A DNA stretch of 5,646 bases from Candidatus Chloroheliales bacterium (lineage in GTDB: Bacteria; Chloroflexota; Chloroflexia; QHBQ01), in contig QHBQ01000221.1 of assembly GCA_003243865.1 (NCBI GenBank), positions 1-5,646 of the forward strand. Direction: 5' to 3'. Shown piece by piece: positions 1 to 5,130 of this stretch. The translations under genes were made by a program, and so were the position numbers. Every line of letters starts with the position of its first letter. Within the stretch, counting starts at the first letter, position 1. The notes below the pieces were generated by a model that saw nothing but the letters and a program-made list of their open reading frames with translations, searched no databases and was not told where the DNA came from.

Positions 1-374
1 GCCAGGTCCTTAGTTGCTTGTGTGAGCGCCTGTGCCTTGGCGTCGATCTGCGGCCCCATGTCAATCAGCACCAATCCTGCACCCGCGAACGCGCCCACGA
101 CCTGGGCGAGGATGTAGGGCAGAACCTTGCCCCAGGGTAGGTCGCCACGGGCGGCCAGCGCGATGGTTACGGCTGGATTGATGTGAGCGCCGCTCAGACC
201 GCCAGCCACGTACACACCCATCACCACCGCCAGACCCCAGGCGAAGGTAATCATCAGCACATCGCCACGCCCGGTGACGAAACTGGCAACCACGCCATCA
301 CCGAAGGCGAGCAGGACGAGCGTGCCGAGGAACTCGGACACCAGCTCGCCCATTAGGGTATTACGCATCTGCAT
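1..374 (-). CDS. glpF: Aquaglyceroporin / glycerol uptake facilitator, C-terminus outside window
   Basis: Inner-membrane channel of the MIP (aquaporin) family, expected to let glycerol and similar small polyols diffuse into the cell. The 124 visible residues hold the first half of the fold: a first membrane helix with EFLGT (residues 14-18), a second around FAWGLAVVMGVYVAGG (44-59), and the first NPA half-helix SGAHINPAVTIAL (61-73) with the pore NPA at 66-68. Trp46 aligns with the selectivity-filter Trp48 of E. coli GlpF, which favours a glycerol facilitator over a strict water channel. A third hydrophobic helix follows (about 85-104). The second NPA repeat lies beyond position 1. The ATG at 374 is chosen because AAGGAGGG (complement of 382-389) sits about 8 nt upstream; an in-frame ATG at 368 lacks that spacing. 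It lies downstream of glpD on the same strand, 220 bp away, fitting a glycerol catabolic unit. Confidence 0.93.
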   Translation of the reverse strand, partial: MQMRNTLMGELVSEFLGTLVLLAFGDGVVASFVTGRGDVLMITFAWGLAVVMGVYVAGGLSGAHINPAVTIALAARGDLPWGKVLPYILAQVVGAFAGAGLVLIDMGPQIDAKAQALTQATKDL

Positions 375-412
375 TACTTGACCCTCCTTTGTGTGAACCG
401 GGCGCGCCGCAC
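374..412 (-). other. Possible 12-residue Arg-rich upstream ORF coupled to glpF
   Basis: A GTG at 412-410 opens a frame reading MRRARFTQRRVK and stops with TAA at 376-374, overlapping the glpF ATG as TAATG. It has its own AAGGAGGG site (complement of 422-429) 10 nt upstream of the GTG, or a few nt upstream of an in-frame TTG at 421. Two adjacent AGG codons of this frame are themselves the ribosome site of glpF. This could be a leader peptide giving translational coupling. It could equally be chance, because a duplicated block containing GCGCCCGGT and AGGAGGG would create such a frame. There is no homology support. Confidence 0.25.
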
Positions 413-506
413 CGGGCGCAACCCTCCTTTTCTAGCTCCGTGTGTTTGGTCTGCTACGGGTACTTCAGGCTGCATTCTTCGCTACTTCGTCCCTCCCTTC
501 CTTGTG

Positions 507-535
507 ATTGTAGATTGCGTATTAGATTAAAGGCT
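507..535 (-). promoter_or_regulatory. Weak candidate promoter for glpF
   Basis: On the minus strand ATCTACAAT (complement of 507-515) is identical to the nine bases around the -10 box of the glpD promoter and close to that of the dha promoter (TTCTACAAT). No good -35 hexamer is seen 16-18 bp upstream, where the heptamer repeats begin. If used, it would give glpF a leader of about 125 nt. Only the -10 similarity supports it. Confidence 0.25.
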
Positions 536-607
536 AAAGATTAAAGATTAAAGATGAAGCGGACTCGAACCTTATCTTCTTTCATCTTTAGTCTTTAATC
601 TTTAATC
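525..607. repeat. Inverted GATTNNA heptamer arrays at the glpD 3' end
   Basis: Left arm: contiguous 7-nt units from 525 to 559, mostly GATTAAA with one GGCTAAA, ending in GATGAAG (553-559). Right arm: complementary units TTTCATC, TTTAGTC and two TTTAATC from 580 to 607. The arms can pair over about 27 nt (532-558 with 581-607) with few mismatches, leaving a loop of roughly 22 nt. The right arm overlaps the last codons of glpD and contains its TAA. It lies between glpD and glpF, so it could act as an mRNA-stabilising or processing hairpin or a weak terminator. It lacks the GC stem plus U-run of a classical terminator. The remainder of this gap (375-524) shows only ribosome-site-like purine tracts and the weak -10 box. 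Confidence 0.85.
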
Positions 608-2268
608 TCAGTTTGTTGCTCCTCGACCACATCGAGATAGCGTTGCACCTGGCGCCCGCGCTCGGCGTCGTCCCAGTCCAGTTCGGCGGCCATCAGGCGG
701 GCGACGGCGGGAGCGGCATCCACGCCCTGCGCCCAGTCCTCCAGCAGGATGCGAGTGCGGCGGGCGAGAACGTCGTCGAGGGTCAGGGCCATCTCATAAC
801 GGCAGGCGTAGACCACCTCGGCGAAGATGTAGGGCAGGTCAGCGACAATGCGGGTGGCAAGCTGTGGTTCGCTTTCGGCTATGTCGAGCAACGCCAACTG
901 GTTCGCGCCGTAGAGGTCGAGTCGCTTCATTATGTCGGAAGCCAGGCCGAGTGCTATACCCCGCCGCTGCGCCTCCGCCTTCGCCTGCGGCCAGCCCATC
1001 GTGCCGGTCAGCGGCAGCCGTTCGGTGACGTGAACGCTGCGACTGCCGTCCAGCTTGTCAATGCGGTCAACCACATCCTGGGCCATCCGCCGATAGGTGG
1101 TGAGCTTGCCGCCGATAATGCTGACCATCCCCGCTGGCCCATCCACCACCGCATGGGTGCGCGATAGCTTACTGGAGGTGGCGGCGTGCTTGGCCTTGAC
1201 CAGAGGGCGGTAGCCTGCCCACACGCTGATGATGTCGCTACGGGTCAGCTTGCAACTCATATAGCGGTTGACGTGGCGGAGCAGGTACTCGACGTCTTCG
1301 CTGGCGGCCAGAGGATGTTCGATATCGCCGCCCTCGGTGTCGGTGGTGCCAATCGTCACCCGCGCGCCCCAGGGAACGAGAAACAGCAGCCGCCCATCCT
1401 CGGTTTCCGGCAGCACGATTGCATCCTCACCTATCTTCAGCGTCTCGCGTGGCACCGTGATATGCACCCCCTTCGCTGGCTCGACGCTGATGGGCGCTTC
1501 GCGGCCAGTTAGGCTGGCGATGCGCTCGGCGAACACCCCACCCGCGTTGATGATATAGCGGGCGTTGACCTGATACTCACGTCCGCTGACGTGGTCGCAG
1601 ATGGTCGCCCCGGCTACGTGGTCGCCGTCCATGCGGAAAGCTGTTACCTCGGCATAGTTGGCAATCAAAGCACCATGTAGCGCGGCGGTGCGAATCAGGG
1701 TGGTGGTCAGGCGGCTATCGTCGGTCTGCGCGTCGTAGTAGACAAAGCTCTGCTTCAGCCCGTTGCTGTTGAGGCAGGGCGCAATGCGGCGGGTTTGCTT
1801 CACGTTGATGGGGCGGAAGCGGCGAATGCCCAGCCGCCCCGACATCGTGTCATACATGAACAGCCCGGCCATCAGCATCAGGCCGAGGCCGATGCGGCGC
1901 GGTGGCACGAAGGGGATACCCAGTGGGCGTTTGGCGTCGGCATAGAGGGGTAGCACGAAGCCGAGCGGCGCGACCAGGTAAGGGGCGTTGCGCATCAGCA
2001 AGCCGCGCTCGACCAGCGCCTCACGCACCAGGGCGAAATCGAACTGCGGCAGATAGCGAATGCCACCATGCACCAGCTTGGTAGATTTGCTGCTGGTGCC
2101 GCTGGCGAAGTCGGCTCGTTCGACCAAGGCAACGCGGTAGCCGCGCGCGGCGGCATCCAAAGCGCTGCCCGCGCCAGTGACGCCGCCGCCGACCACTAGC
2201 ACATCAACTTGCTCCTGCGCCATCTGCGCCAGGTTGGCGCTGCGGGTTGCGCTCGACAATCCCTCCAT
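595..2268 (-). CDS. glpD: FAD-dependent glycerol-3-phosphate dehydrogenase
   Basis: Oxidises sn-glycerol-3-phosphate to dihydroxyacetone phosphate and passes electrons via FAD to the quinone pool; a peripheral membrane flavoenzyme. At 557 residues it matches the longer Bacillus-type GlpD/GlpO proteins. The N-terminal dinucleotide fold has VVGGGVTGAGSALDAAARG (25-43), fitting the first family signature, with Glu50 at the strand end expected to bind the FAD ribose. SSKSTKLVHGGIRYL (59-73) and AGYRPL (351-356) are typical family segments, and GGKLTTYRRMA (386-396) fits the second family signature. The C-terminal helical domain spans about 404-550. A hydrophobic stretch at 128-138 may help membrane contact. 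The ATG at 2268 is favoured by AAAGGAG (complement of 2276-2282) 7 nt upstream; Met16 has no such site. The last residues, about IKD, and the stop codon are encoded by an intergenic heptamer repeat, so the native C-terminus may have been altered slightly. No key residue is obviously missing. Confidence 0.96.
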   Translation of the reverse strand: MEGLSSATRSANLAQMAQEQVDVLVVGGGVTGAGSALDAAARGYRVALVERADFASGTSSKSTKLVHGGIRYLPQFDFALVREALVERGLLMRNAPYLVAPLGFVLPLYADAKRPLGIPFVPPRRIGLGLMLMAGLFMYDTMSGRLGIRRFRPINVKQTRRIAPCLNSNGLKQSFVYYDAQTDDSRLTTTLIRTAALHGALIANYAEVTAFRMDGDHVAGATICDHVSGREYQVNARYIINAGGVFAERIASLTGREAPISVEPAKGVHITVPRETLKIGEDAIVLPETEDGRLLFLVPWGARVTIGTTDTEGGDIEHPLAASEDVEYLLRHVNRYMSCKLTRSDIISVWAGYRPLVKAKHAATSSKLSRTHAVVDGPAGMVSIIGGKLTTYRRMAQDVVDRIDKLDGSRSVHVTERLPLTGTMGWPQAKAEAQRRGIALGLASDIMKRLDLYGANQLALLDIAESEPQLATRIVADLPYIFAEVVYACRYEMALTLDDVLARRTRILLEDWAQGVDAAPAVARLMAAELDWDDAERGRQVQRYLDVVEEQQTEIKD

Positions 2269-2301
2269 TAGCTCGCTCCTTTGCGGTTAATGCGTGTTGC
2301 C

Positions 2302-2330
2302 ATTGTAGATGATGAATATAAAAATCTCAT
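2302..2330 (-). promoter_or_regulatory. Candidate glpD promoter
   Basis: Minus-strand TACAAT (complement of 2302-2307) matches 5 of 6 bases of a sigma-70-type -10 box. Seventeen bp upstream is ATGAGA (complement of 2325-2330), a 4 of 6 match to TTGACA. The transcript would start near 2295 and run about 27 nt to the glpD ATG. The weak -35 next to a large inverted repeat suggests control by a bound regulator. Confidence 0.55.
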
Positions 2331-2396
2331 AAAGATACCATAACAGTACCATCACAAACTGTGCGGCAAATCTTACAATACCGTTATGGCTTCTTT

Positions 2397-2425
2397 ACGA
2401 AATCTTTATAGTTTTCTTCTACAAT
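2397..2425 (+). promoter_or_regulatory. Candidate dha operon promoter
   Basis: TACAAT at 2420-2425 is a 5 of 6 match to a -10 box, mirrored by the glpD -10. The position 17 bp upstream (2397-2402, ACGAAA) is a poor -35; TTTACG at 2394-2399 is slightly better but with a 20-bp spacer. A poor -35 in an otherwise conserved duplicated arm fits an activator-dependent promoter. The start would be near 2432, giving a leader of about 115 nt before dhaM. Confidence 0.5.
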
Positions 2426-2479
2426 GATTTCGTCAGCGCACCTGCCTGTGATTGCAGACCGCTGGGTCCAGGGTTGCTG

Positions 2480-2496
2480 TGTGGCGATCAGCCACA
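2480..2496 (+). other. Small hairpin in the dha leader
   Basis: TGTGGC (2480-2485) and GCCACA (2491-2496) form a 6-bp stem with the 5-nt loop GATCA. It is followed directly by the heptamer array rather than a U-run, so it is not a standard intrinsic terminator. A role in leader folding is possible but unproven. Confidence 0.35.
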
Positions 2497-2527
2497 ATCT
2501 TCAATCTTCAATCTTCAATCTTCAATC
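2496..2527 (+). repeat. AATCTTC heptamer array in the dhaM leader
   Basis: Four exact contiguous AATCTTC units (2496-2523) and a partial fifth (AATC, 2524-2527). Read on the other strand the unit is GATTGAA, the same GATTNNA family as the other gaps. Unlike those, only one orientation is present. A run of seven G (2534-2540) follows, then the GTG start of dhaM, so the array borders the ribosome-binding region. Unit-number changes by slipped-strand pairing could alter leader length. Confidence 0.9.
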
Positions 2528-2547
2528 CGGCGCGGGGGGGCAGGAAC

Positions 2548-2946
2548 GTGGTTGGCATCGTGCTGGTTTCGCATAGCGAGAAGCTGGTGGAGGGGCTGGC
2601 CGAGTTGCTGGCCCAGTTGTCGTCCACGTCGGTGCCGCTCGCCTATGCGGGAGGCGCGGCCAGCGGCGACTTGGGCACCTCCGCCGACAAAATAGCGGTG
2701 GCGCTGCGCCAGGTTTACAGCGATGACGGCGTGATTGTGCTGCTTGACATGGGCAGCGCGGTACTCAGCGCCGAGGTGGCAATCGAAGGCTTGAGCAACG
2801 AGCAGCAGCAGCGGGTCAAGATGAGCGACGCCCCACTGGTCGAGGGCGCGGTGTTGGCGGTGATCCACGCCGCGATGGGCCAGTCGCTGGCGCAGATTAT
2901 GGAAGCGGTTGAGGCAGCGCGCAATATGCCCAAGAACATCGGCTAG
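2548..2946 (+). CDS. dhaM: PTS-dependent DHA kinase phosphotransferase subunit DhaM, EIIA domain only
   Basis: EIIA protein of the mannose-type fold, expected to take phosphate from HPr on a histidine and pass it to ADP bound in DhaL. At 132 residues it corresponds to the N-terminal domain of E. coli DhaM. IVLVSHSEKL (4-13) carries the phosphorylatable His9; GTSADKI (43-49), LLDMGSAVLSAE (65-76) and APLVEGA (95-101) are conserved DhaM segments. The DMGSA motif separates it from sugar-specific EIIA-Man. The GTG at 2548 is chosen because the protein then begins MVGIVLVSHS, as in the family. An upstream in-frame TTG at 2452 would add 32 residues translated from leader and repeat sequence. The ribosome site is unclear: a G-run at 2534-2540 and AGGA at 2542-2545. 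HPr follows 13 nt downstream, so translation is probably linked. The HPr and EI domains fused to it in E. coli are separate genes here. Confidence 0.93.
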   Translation: MVGIVLVSHSEKLVEGLAELLAQLSSTSVPLAYAGGAASGDLGTSADKIAVALRQVYSDDGVIVLLDMGSAVLSAEVAIEGLSNEQQQRVKMSDAPLVEGAVLAVIHAAMGQSLAQIMEAVEAARNMPKNIG

Positions 2947-2959
2947 AGGGAGGCCAGCG

Positions 2960-3238
2960 ATGCAGAGCGCAACAGTAGTGCTGACCGACCCGGTGGGGCT
3001 GCACGCCCGGCCCGCCGCCGAACTGGTGCAGACTGCAGCCCGCTACAAAGCGGATATCAGCCTGGAACACGGCAGCCGCAAGGCTAATGCCAAGAGTATC
3101 ATCATGGTGCTGGCGCTGGGCGCCAGGCAAGGCGCCGCGGTCGAGGTCAAGGCCAACGGTGAGGACGAGTTTGAAGCCGTCGCCGCGATTGTAAAGCTGC
3201 TGGCACGGAACAACGAGAAAGGGGAGGAGCGCAAGTGA
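2960..3238 (+). CDS. ptsH: Phosphocarrier protein HPr
   Basis: Cytoplasmic phosphocarrier, expected to accept phosphate from EI on His15 and give it to DhaM. The 92 residues span a full HPr domain: [14 protein letters not shown] (10-23) holds catalytic His15 followed by Arg17, and [12 protein letters not shown] (43-54) holds Ser46 in the position that HPr kinase modifies in Gram-positive bacteria. A charged tail (NNEKGEERK) follows. The ATG at 2960 has GGGAGG (2948-2953) 6 nt upstream; extending the frame further upstream would only run back into the dhaM gene. Its 3' end overlaps dhaK by 4 nt (GTGA), indicating translational coupling. Its place between dhaM and dhaK suggests a carrier dedicated to DHA phosphorylation rather than to general sugar uptake, though it might also serve other EII proteins in the cell. 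Confidence 0.94.
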   Translation: MQSATVVLTDPVGLHARPAAELVQTAARYKADISLEHGSRKANAKSIIMVLALGARQGAAVEVKANGEDEFEAVAAIVKLLARNNEKGEERK

Positions 3239-4260
3239 AGAAGCTGATCAACAACGTGGATAACGTGGTCAAGGAGGAGCTGGAGGGCATCGCCGCCGCC
3301 CATCCTGACCTGGTACGGGTAGATATAGAGAATCAGGTAGTTATTCGCGCCGACGCGCCGGTGAAAGGCAAGGTTGGGGTGGTGAGCGGCGGTGGTAGCG
3401 GCCACGAGCCGATGCACGGCGGCTTCGTCGGCAGGGGGATGCTCGACGCCGCCTGCGCGGGCCAGGTGTTCACCTCTCCGGTACCTGACCAGATGATGGT
3501 GGCAACCAAGGCGGTTGACGGCGGTGCGGGCGTGCTGCACATCGTCAAGAACTACACCGGCGACATCATGAACTTCGAGATTGCCGCCGAGATGGCGCAG
3601 GCTGAGGGCATCAACGTCGAGGCGGTGGTGATCAACGACGATGTTGCGGTGCAGGACAGCCTCTACACTGCAGGGCGGCGCGGCGTCGGCAGCACCGTTC
3701 TGGCCGAGAAGATCGTCGGCGCGTTGGCCGAGAGCAAGGCTGACCTGCACGCAGTTGCCGAGATGTGCCGCAAGGTCAACAGCATGGGCCGCAGCATGGG
3801 CATGGCGCTGACCAGTTGCACCGTGCCAGCGGCAGGCAAGCCGACCTTCGACCTCGGCGACGATGAGATGGAGATCGGCATCGGCATCCATGGCGAGCCG
3901 GGGCGCAAGCGGATGAAGCTGGCCCCCGCCGACGAAATCACCGAAATGCTGACTACGCCAGTAGTGGACGACCTCGGCCTCAAGCAGGGCGACCGCGTCA
4001 TCGCCATGGTCAACGGCATGGGCGGCACCCCGCTCATTGAACTGTACATCATCTACCGCAAGCTCGACCAAATCCTCAAGGGCCAGGGCGTAAGCATTGC
4101 CCGCAAGCTGATCGGCAACTACATCACCTCGCTGGAGATGGCGGGCTGCTCGATCACGCTGCTCAAGGCGGATGATGAGATGCTCAAGCTGTGGGATGCA
4201 CCAGTGCATACCCCGGCGCTGCGCTGGGGAGTGTTAGCCGATTTAAGATTGCAGATTTAA
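3235..4260 (+). CDS. dhaK: Dihydroxyacetone kinase subunit DhaK (DHA-binding)
   Basis: Binds DHA covalently through a histidine and presents it to DhaL for phosphorylation to DHAP; cytoplasmic, part of the DhaK-DhaL-DhaM system. All key residues are visible: GGGSGHEP (52-59) with His57 and NYTGDIMNF (106-114) with Asp110 match the catalytic His56/Asp109 of E. coli, and GIGIHGEPG (215-223) has His219, the DHA-linking histidine (His218 in E. coli). [13 protein letters not shown] lies in the C-terminal half. The GTG start at 3235 overlaps the HPr stop, with AGGAG (3225-3229) 5 nt upstream. At 341 residues it is several residues longer than usual: after the typical ending [11 protein letters not shown] the tail VLADLRLQI and the TAA are read mostly from a heptamer repeat that begins at 4240. 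The alternative, a DhaK-like paralogue such as DhaQ, is less likely because the catalytic residues are intact. Confidence 0.96.
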   Translation: MKKLINNVDNVVKEELEGIAAAHPDLVRVDIENQVVIRADAPVKGKVGVVSGGGSGHEPMHGGFVGRGMLDAACAGQVFTSPVPDQMMVATKAVDGGAGVLHIVKNYTGDIMNFEIAAEMAQAEGINVEAVVINDDVAVQDSLYTAGRRGVGSTVLAEKIVGALAESKADLHAVAEMCRKVNSMGRSMGMALTSCTVPAAGKPTFDLGDDEMEIGIGIHGEPGRKRMKLAPADEITEMLTTPVVDDLGLKQGDRVIAMVNGMGGTPLIELYIIYRKLDQILKGQGVSIARKLIGNYITSLEMAGCSITLLKADDEMLKLWDAPVHTPALRWGVLADLRLQI

Positions 4261-4319
4261 GATTGCAGATTACAGAGCTACTATCATAATCTGCAATCTT
4301 AAATCTGCAATCTGCAATC
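4240..4319. repeat. Inverted heptamer arrays with perfect 27-bp stem between dhaK and dhaL
   Basis: Left arm 4240-4274: alternating GATTTAA and GATTGCA units, then GATTACA. Right arm 4292-4319: TGCAATC and TTAAATC units. Positions 4246-4272 pair perfectly with 4287-4313 around a 14-nt loop. In RNA this is a strong A+U-rich hairpin inside the operon, starting within the dhaK coding end. It has no trailing U-run. It may separate dhaK and dhaL expression by processing, partial termination or 3'-end protection. Confidence 0.92.
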
Positions 4320-4340
4320 TCTGGCGGTCTGTGCTATACT
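4312..4340 (+). promoter_or_regulatory. Candidate internal promoter for dhaL with extended -10
   Basis: TGCTATACT (4332-4340) is an extended -10 element (TG-n-TATACT, 5 of 6 to TATAAT). The position 17 bp upstream (4312-4317, CTGCAA) is a weak -35 supplied by the last heptamers of the hairpin. Transcription would start near 4347, about 29 nt before the dhaL ATG. This could keep dhaL expressed independently of the main promoter. Confidence 0.45.
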
Positions 4341-4375
4341 TGCCGCAGAGAACAAGCGGAAGGGGCTTAAGTCAG

Positions 4376-5008
4376 ATGGAGATGAACAGCGCAATGGTGG
4401 TCAAGTGCCTGAACCTGATTGCCGACGCCATCCACGAGCAACGCCAGTACCTGACCGACCTGGACGCCGCGATTGGCGATGGCGACCATGGCATCAACAT
4501 GGATCGCGGCTTCAGCACAGTGCGCGCCAGGCTGGAAGGTTCGACCGAGCAGAACATCGGCGCGACGCTCAAGCTGGTGGGCAGCACGCTGGTCTCTACC
4601 GTCGGTGGCGCCAGCGGGCCGCTCTACGGCACCGCCTTCCTGCGCGCGGGCGCGGCGCTCGAGGGCAAGGAGTCGCTAGCCCTTGATGATGTGTGTGCGG
4701 CAATGGACGCGGCGGTGGGTGGCATCATGCAGCGCGGCAAGGCAACCACCGGCGAGAAGACAATGCTCGATGCGCTGGTACCCGCCCAGGAAGCGCTGCG
4801 GCAGGCGCAGGGCGAGGGCGCAACTATCCCCACCGCGCTGCTGCGGGCAGCAGAAGCGGCGGAGGCGGGCGCGAAGGCGACCATCCCGATGCTGGCAACC
4901 AAAGGCCGCGCCAGCTACCTCGGCGAACGCAGTATCGGCCACCCCGACCCCGGTGCCACCTCAGCCGCGCTGATGCTTCGCATCGTGGCAAACGCGCTGG
5001 CGGGGTGA
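4376..5008 (+). CDS. dhaL: Dihydroxyacetone kinase subunit DhaL (ADP-binding)
   Basis: Nucleotide subunit of PTS-type DHA kinase: holds ADP as a permanent cofactor that DhaM rephosphorylates, then transfers phosphate to DHA on DhaK. The 210 residues equal the E. coli DhaL length. LDAAIGDGDHGINMDRG (29-45) contains the Mg-coordinating aspartates Asp30, Asp35 and Asp37. STVGGASGPLYGT and GRASYLGERSIGHPDPGATS (177-196) are the conserved nucleotide-cap and C-terminal motifs. The ATG at 4376 gives exactly the family start; GGAAGGGG (4358-4365) lies 10 nt upstream. In-frame alternatives at 4382 and upstream at 4331 fit less well. It is separated from dhaK by 115 bp containing the hairpin and a likely promoter, unlike the tightly packed dhaM-HPr-dhaK genes. 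A standalone DhaL with PTS genes beside it argues against an ATP-dependent fused DHA kinase. Confidence 0.95.
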   Translation: MEMNSAMVVKCLNLIADAIHEQRQYLTDLDAAIGDGDHGINMDRGFSTVRARLEGSTEQNIGATLKLVGSTLVSTVGGASGPLYGTAFLRAGAALEGKESLALDDVCAAMDAAVGGIMQRGKATTGEKTMLDALVPAQEALRQAQGEGATIPTALLRAAEAAEAGAKATIPMLATKGRASYLGERSIGHPDPGATSAALMLRIVANALAG

Positions 5009-5033
5009 CGACGAGCCTGAAGATGAGCCTAAA

Positions 5034-5115
5034 GATTATAGATCATAGATTATAGATGAAGTGGATTTGCATTTGCATTCGTTCTTCTTTAATCTTTAAT
5101 CTTTAATCTTTAATC
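5034..5115. repeat. Inverted heptamer arrays between dhaL and the EI gene
   Basis: Left arm 5034-5061: GATTATA, GATCATA, GATTATA and GATGAAG. Right arm 5088-5115: four TTTAATC units. The arms are complementary except at about one base per unit, so pairing is imperfect, unlike the perfect dhaK/dhaL stem. The inner boundary (GATGAAG then GGA) resembles that of the copy at 553-563. A short 12-nt direct repeat (5010-5021 and 5022-5033, 10 of 12 identical) precedes it. Together these fill most of the 122-bp gap. No convincing promoter is seen. Confidence 0.85.
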
Positions 5116-5130
5116 TTTGACCTTAAAGCT

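Larger units (their letters stand above)
2301..2426. repeat. Mirror-symmetric divergent promoter/operator (inverted duplication)
   Basis: The minus-strand reading of 2349-2301 and the plus-strand reading of 2378-2426 align without gaps at 38 of 49 positions, separated by 28 bp. Shared blocks include GTTATGG, TCTTTA, TTTATA and TCTACAATG. The two TACAAT boxes (2302-2307 and 2420-2425) are exactly equidistant from the centre at 2363.5. The inner blocks (TAAAGA..CCATAAC.GTA, 2330-2348 and 2379-2397) lie against the expected -35 zones and are good operator candidates. The spacer holds a small palindrome, CACAAACTGTG (2353-2363). The layout suggests one regulator controlling both the glp and dha units. 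The regulator is not in the window. Confidence 0.75.

Noticed and set aside
525..607. Classical rho-independent terminator after glpD
   Set aside because: The stem is A+T-rich with no G+C core and no U-run on the glpD strand; a terminator role remains possible but is not supported by form.
613..1512. Plus-strand open frames across glpD
   Set aside because: They mirror the coding strand of glpD, show no family motifs and lack ribosome sites.
2452..2547. Upstream TTG start extending DhaM by 32 residues
   Set aside because: The extension would be translated from leader and heptamer repeats (IFNLQSSIFN-type sequence), and DhaM proteins begin directly at the VGIVLVSHS strand.
2427..2547. Riboswitch in the 5' leader of dhaM
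   Set aside because: Only a 6-bp hairpin and tandem heptamers are visible; no recognisable riboswitch core such as glycine, TPP or cobalamin motifs.
2909..2959. Extended HPr reading frame starting within dhaM
   Set aside because: The ATG at 2960 has an ideal ribosome site and places His15 and Ser46 at canonical numbering.
3043..4209. Long minus-strand open frame opposite dhaK (388 codons)
   Set aside because: Low-complexity His/Ala/Leu-rich product typical of an antisense shadow of a G+C-rich gene; dhaK on the plus strand is fully convincing with catalytic residues intact.
4240..4319. CRISPR-like array
   Set aside because: Units are 7 nt, contiguous, without spacers, and inverted halves form one hairpin; no cas gene is nearby.
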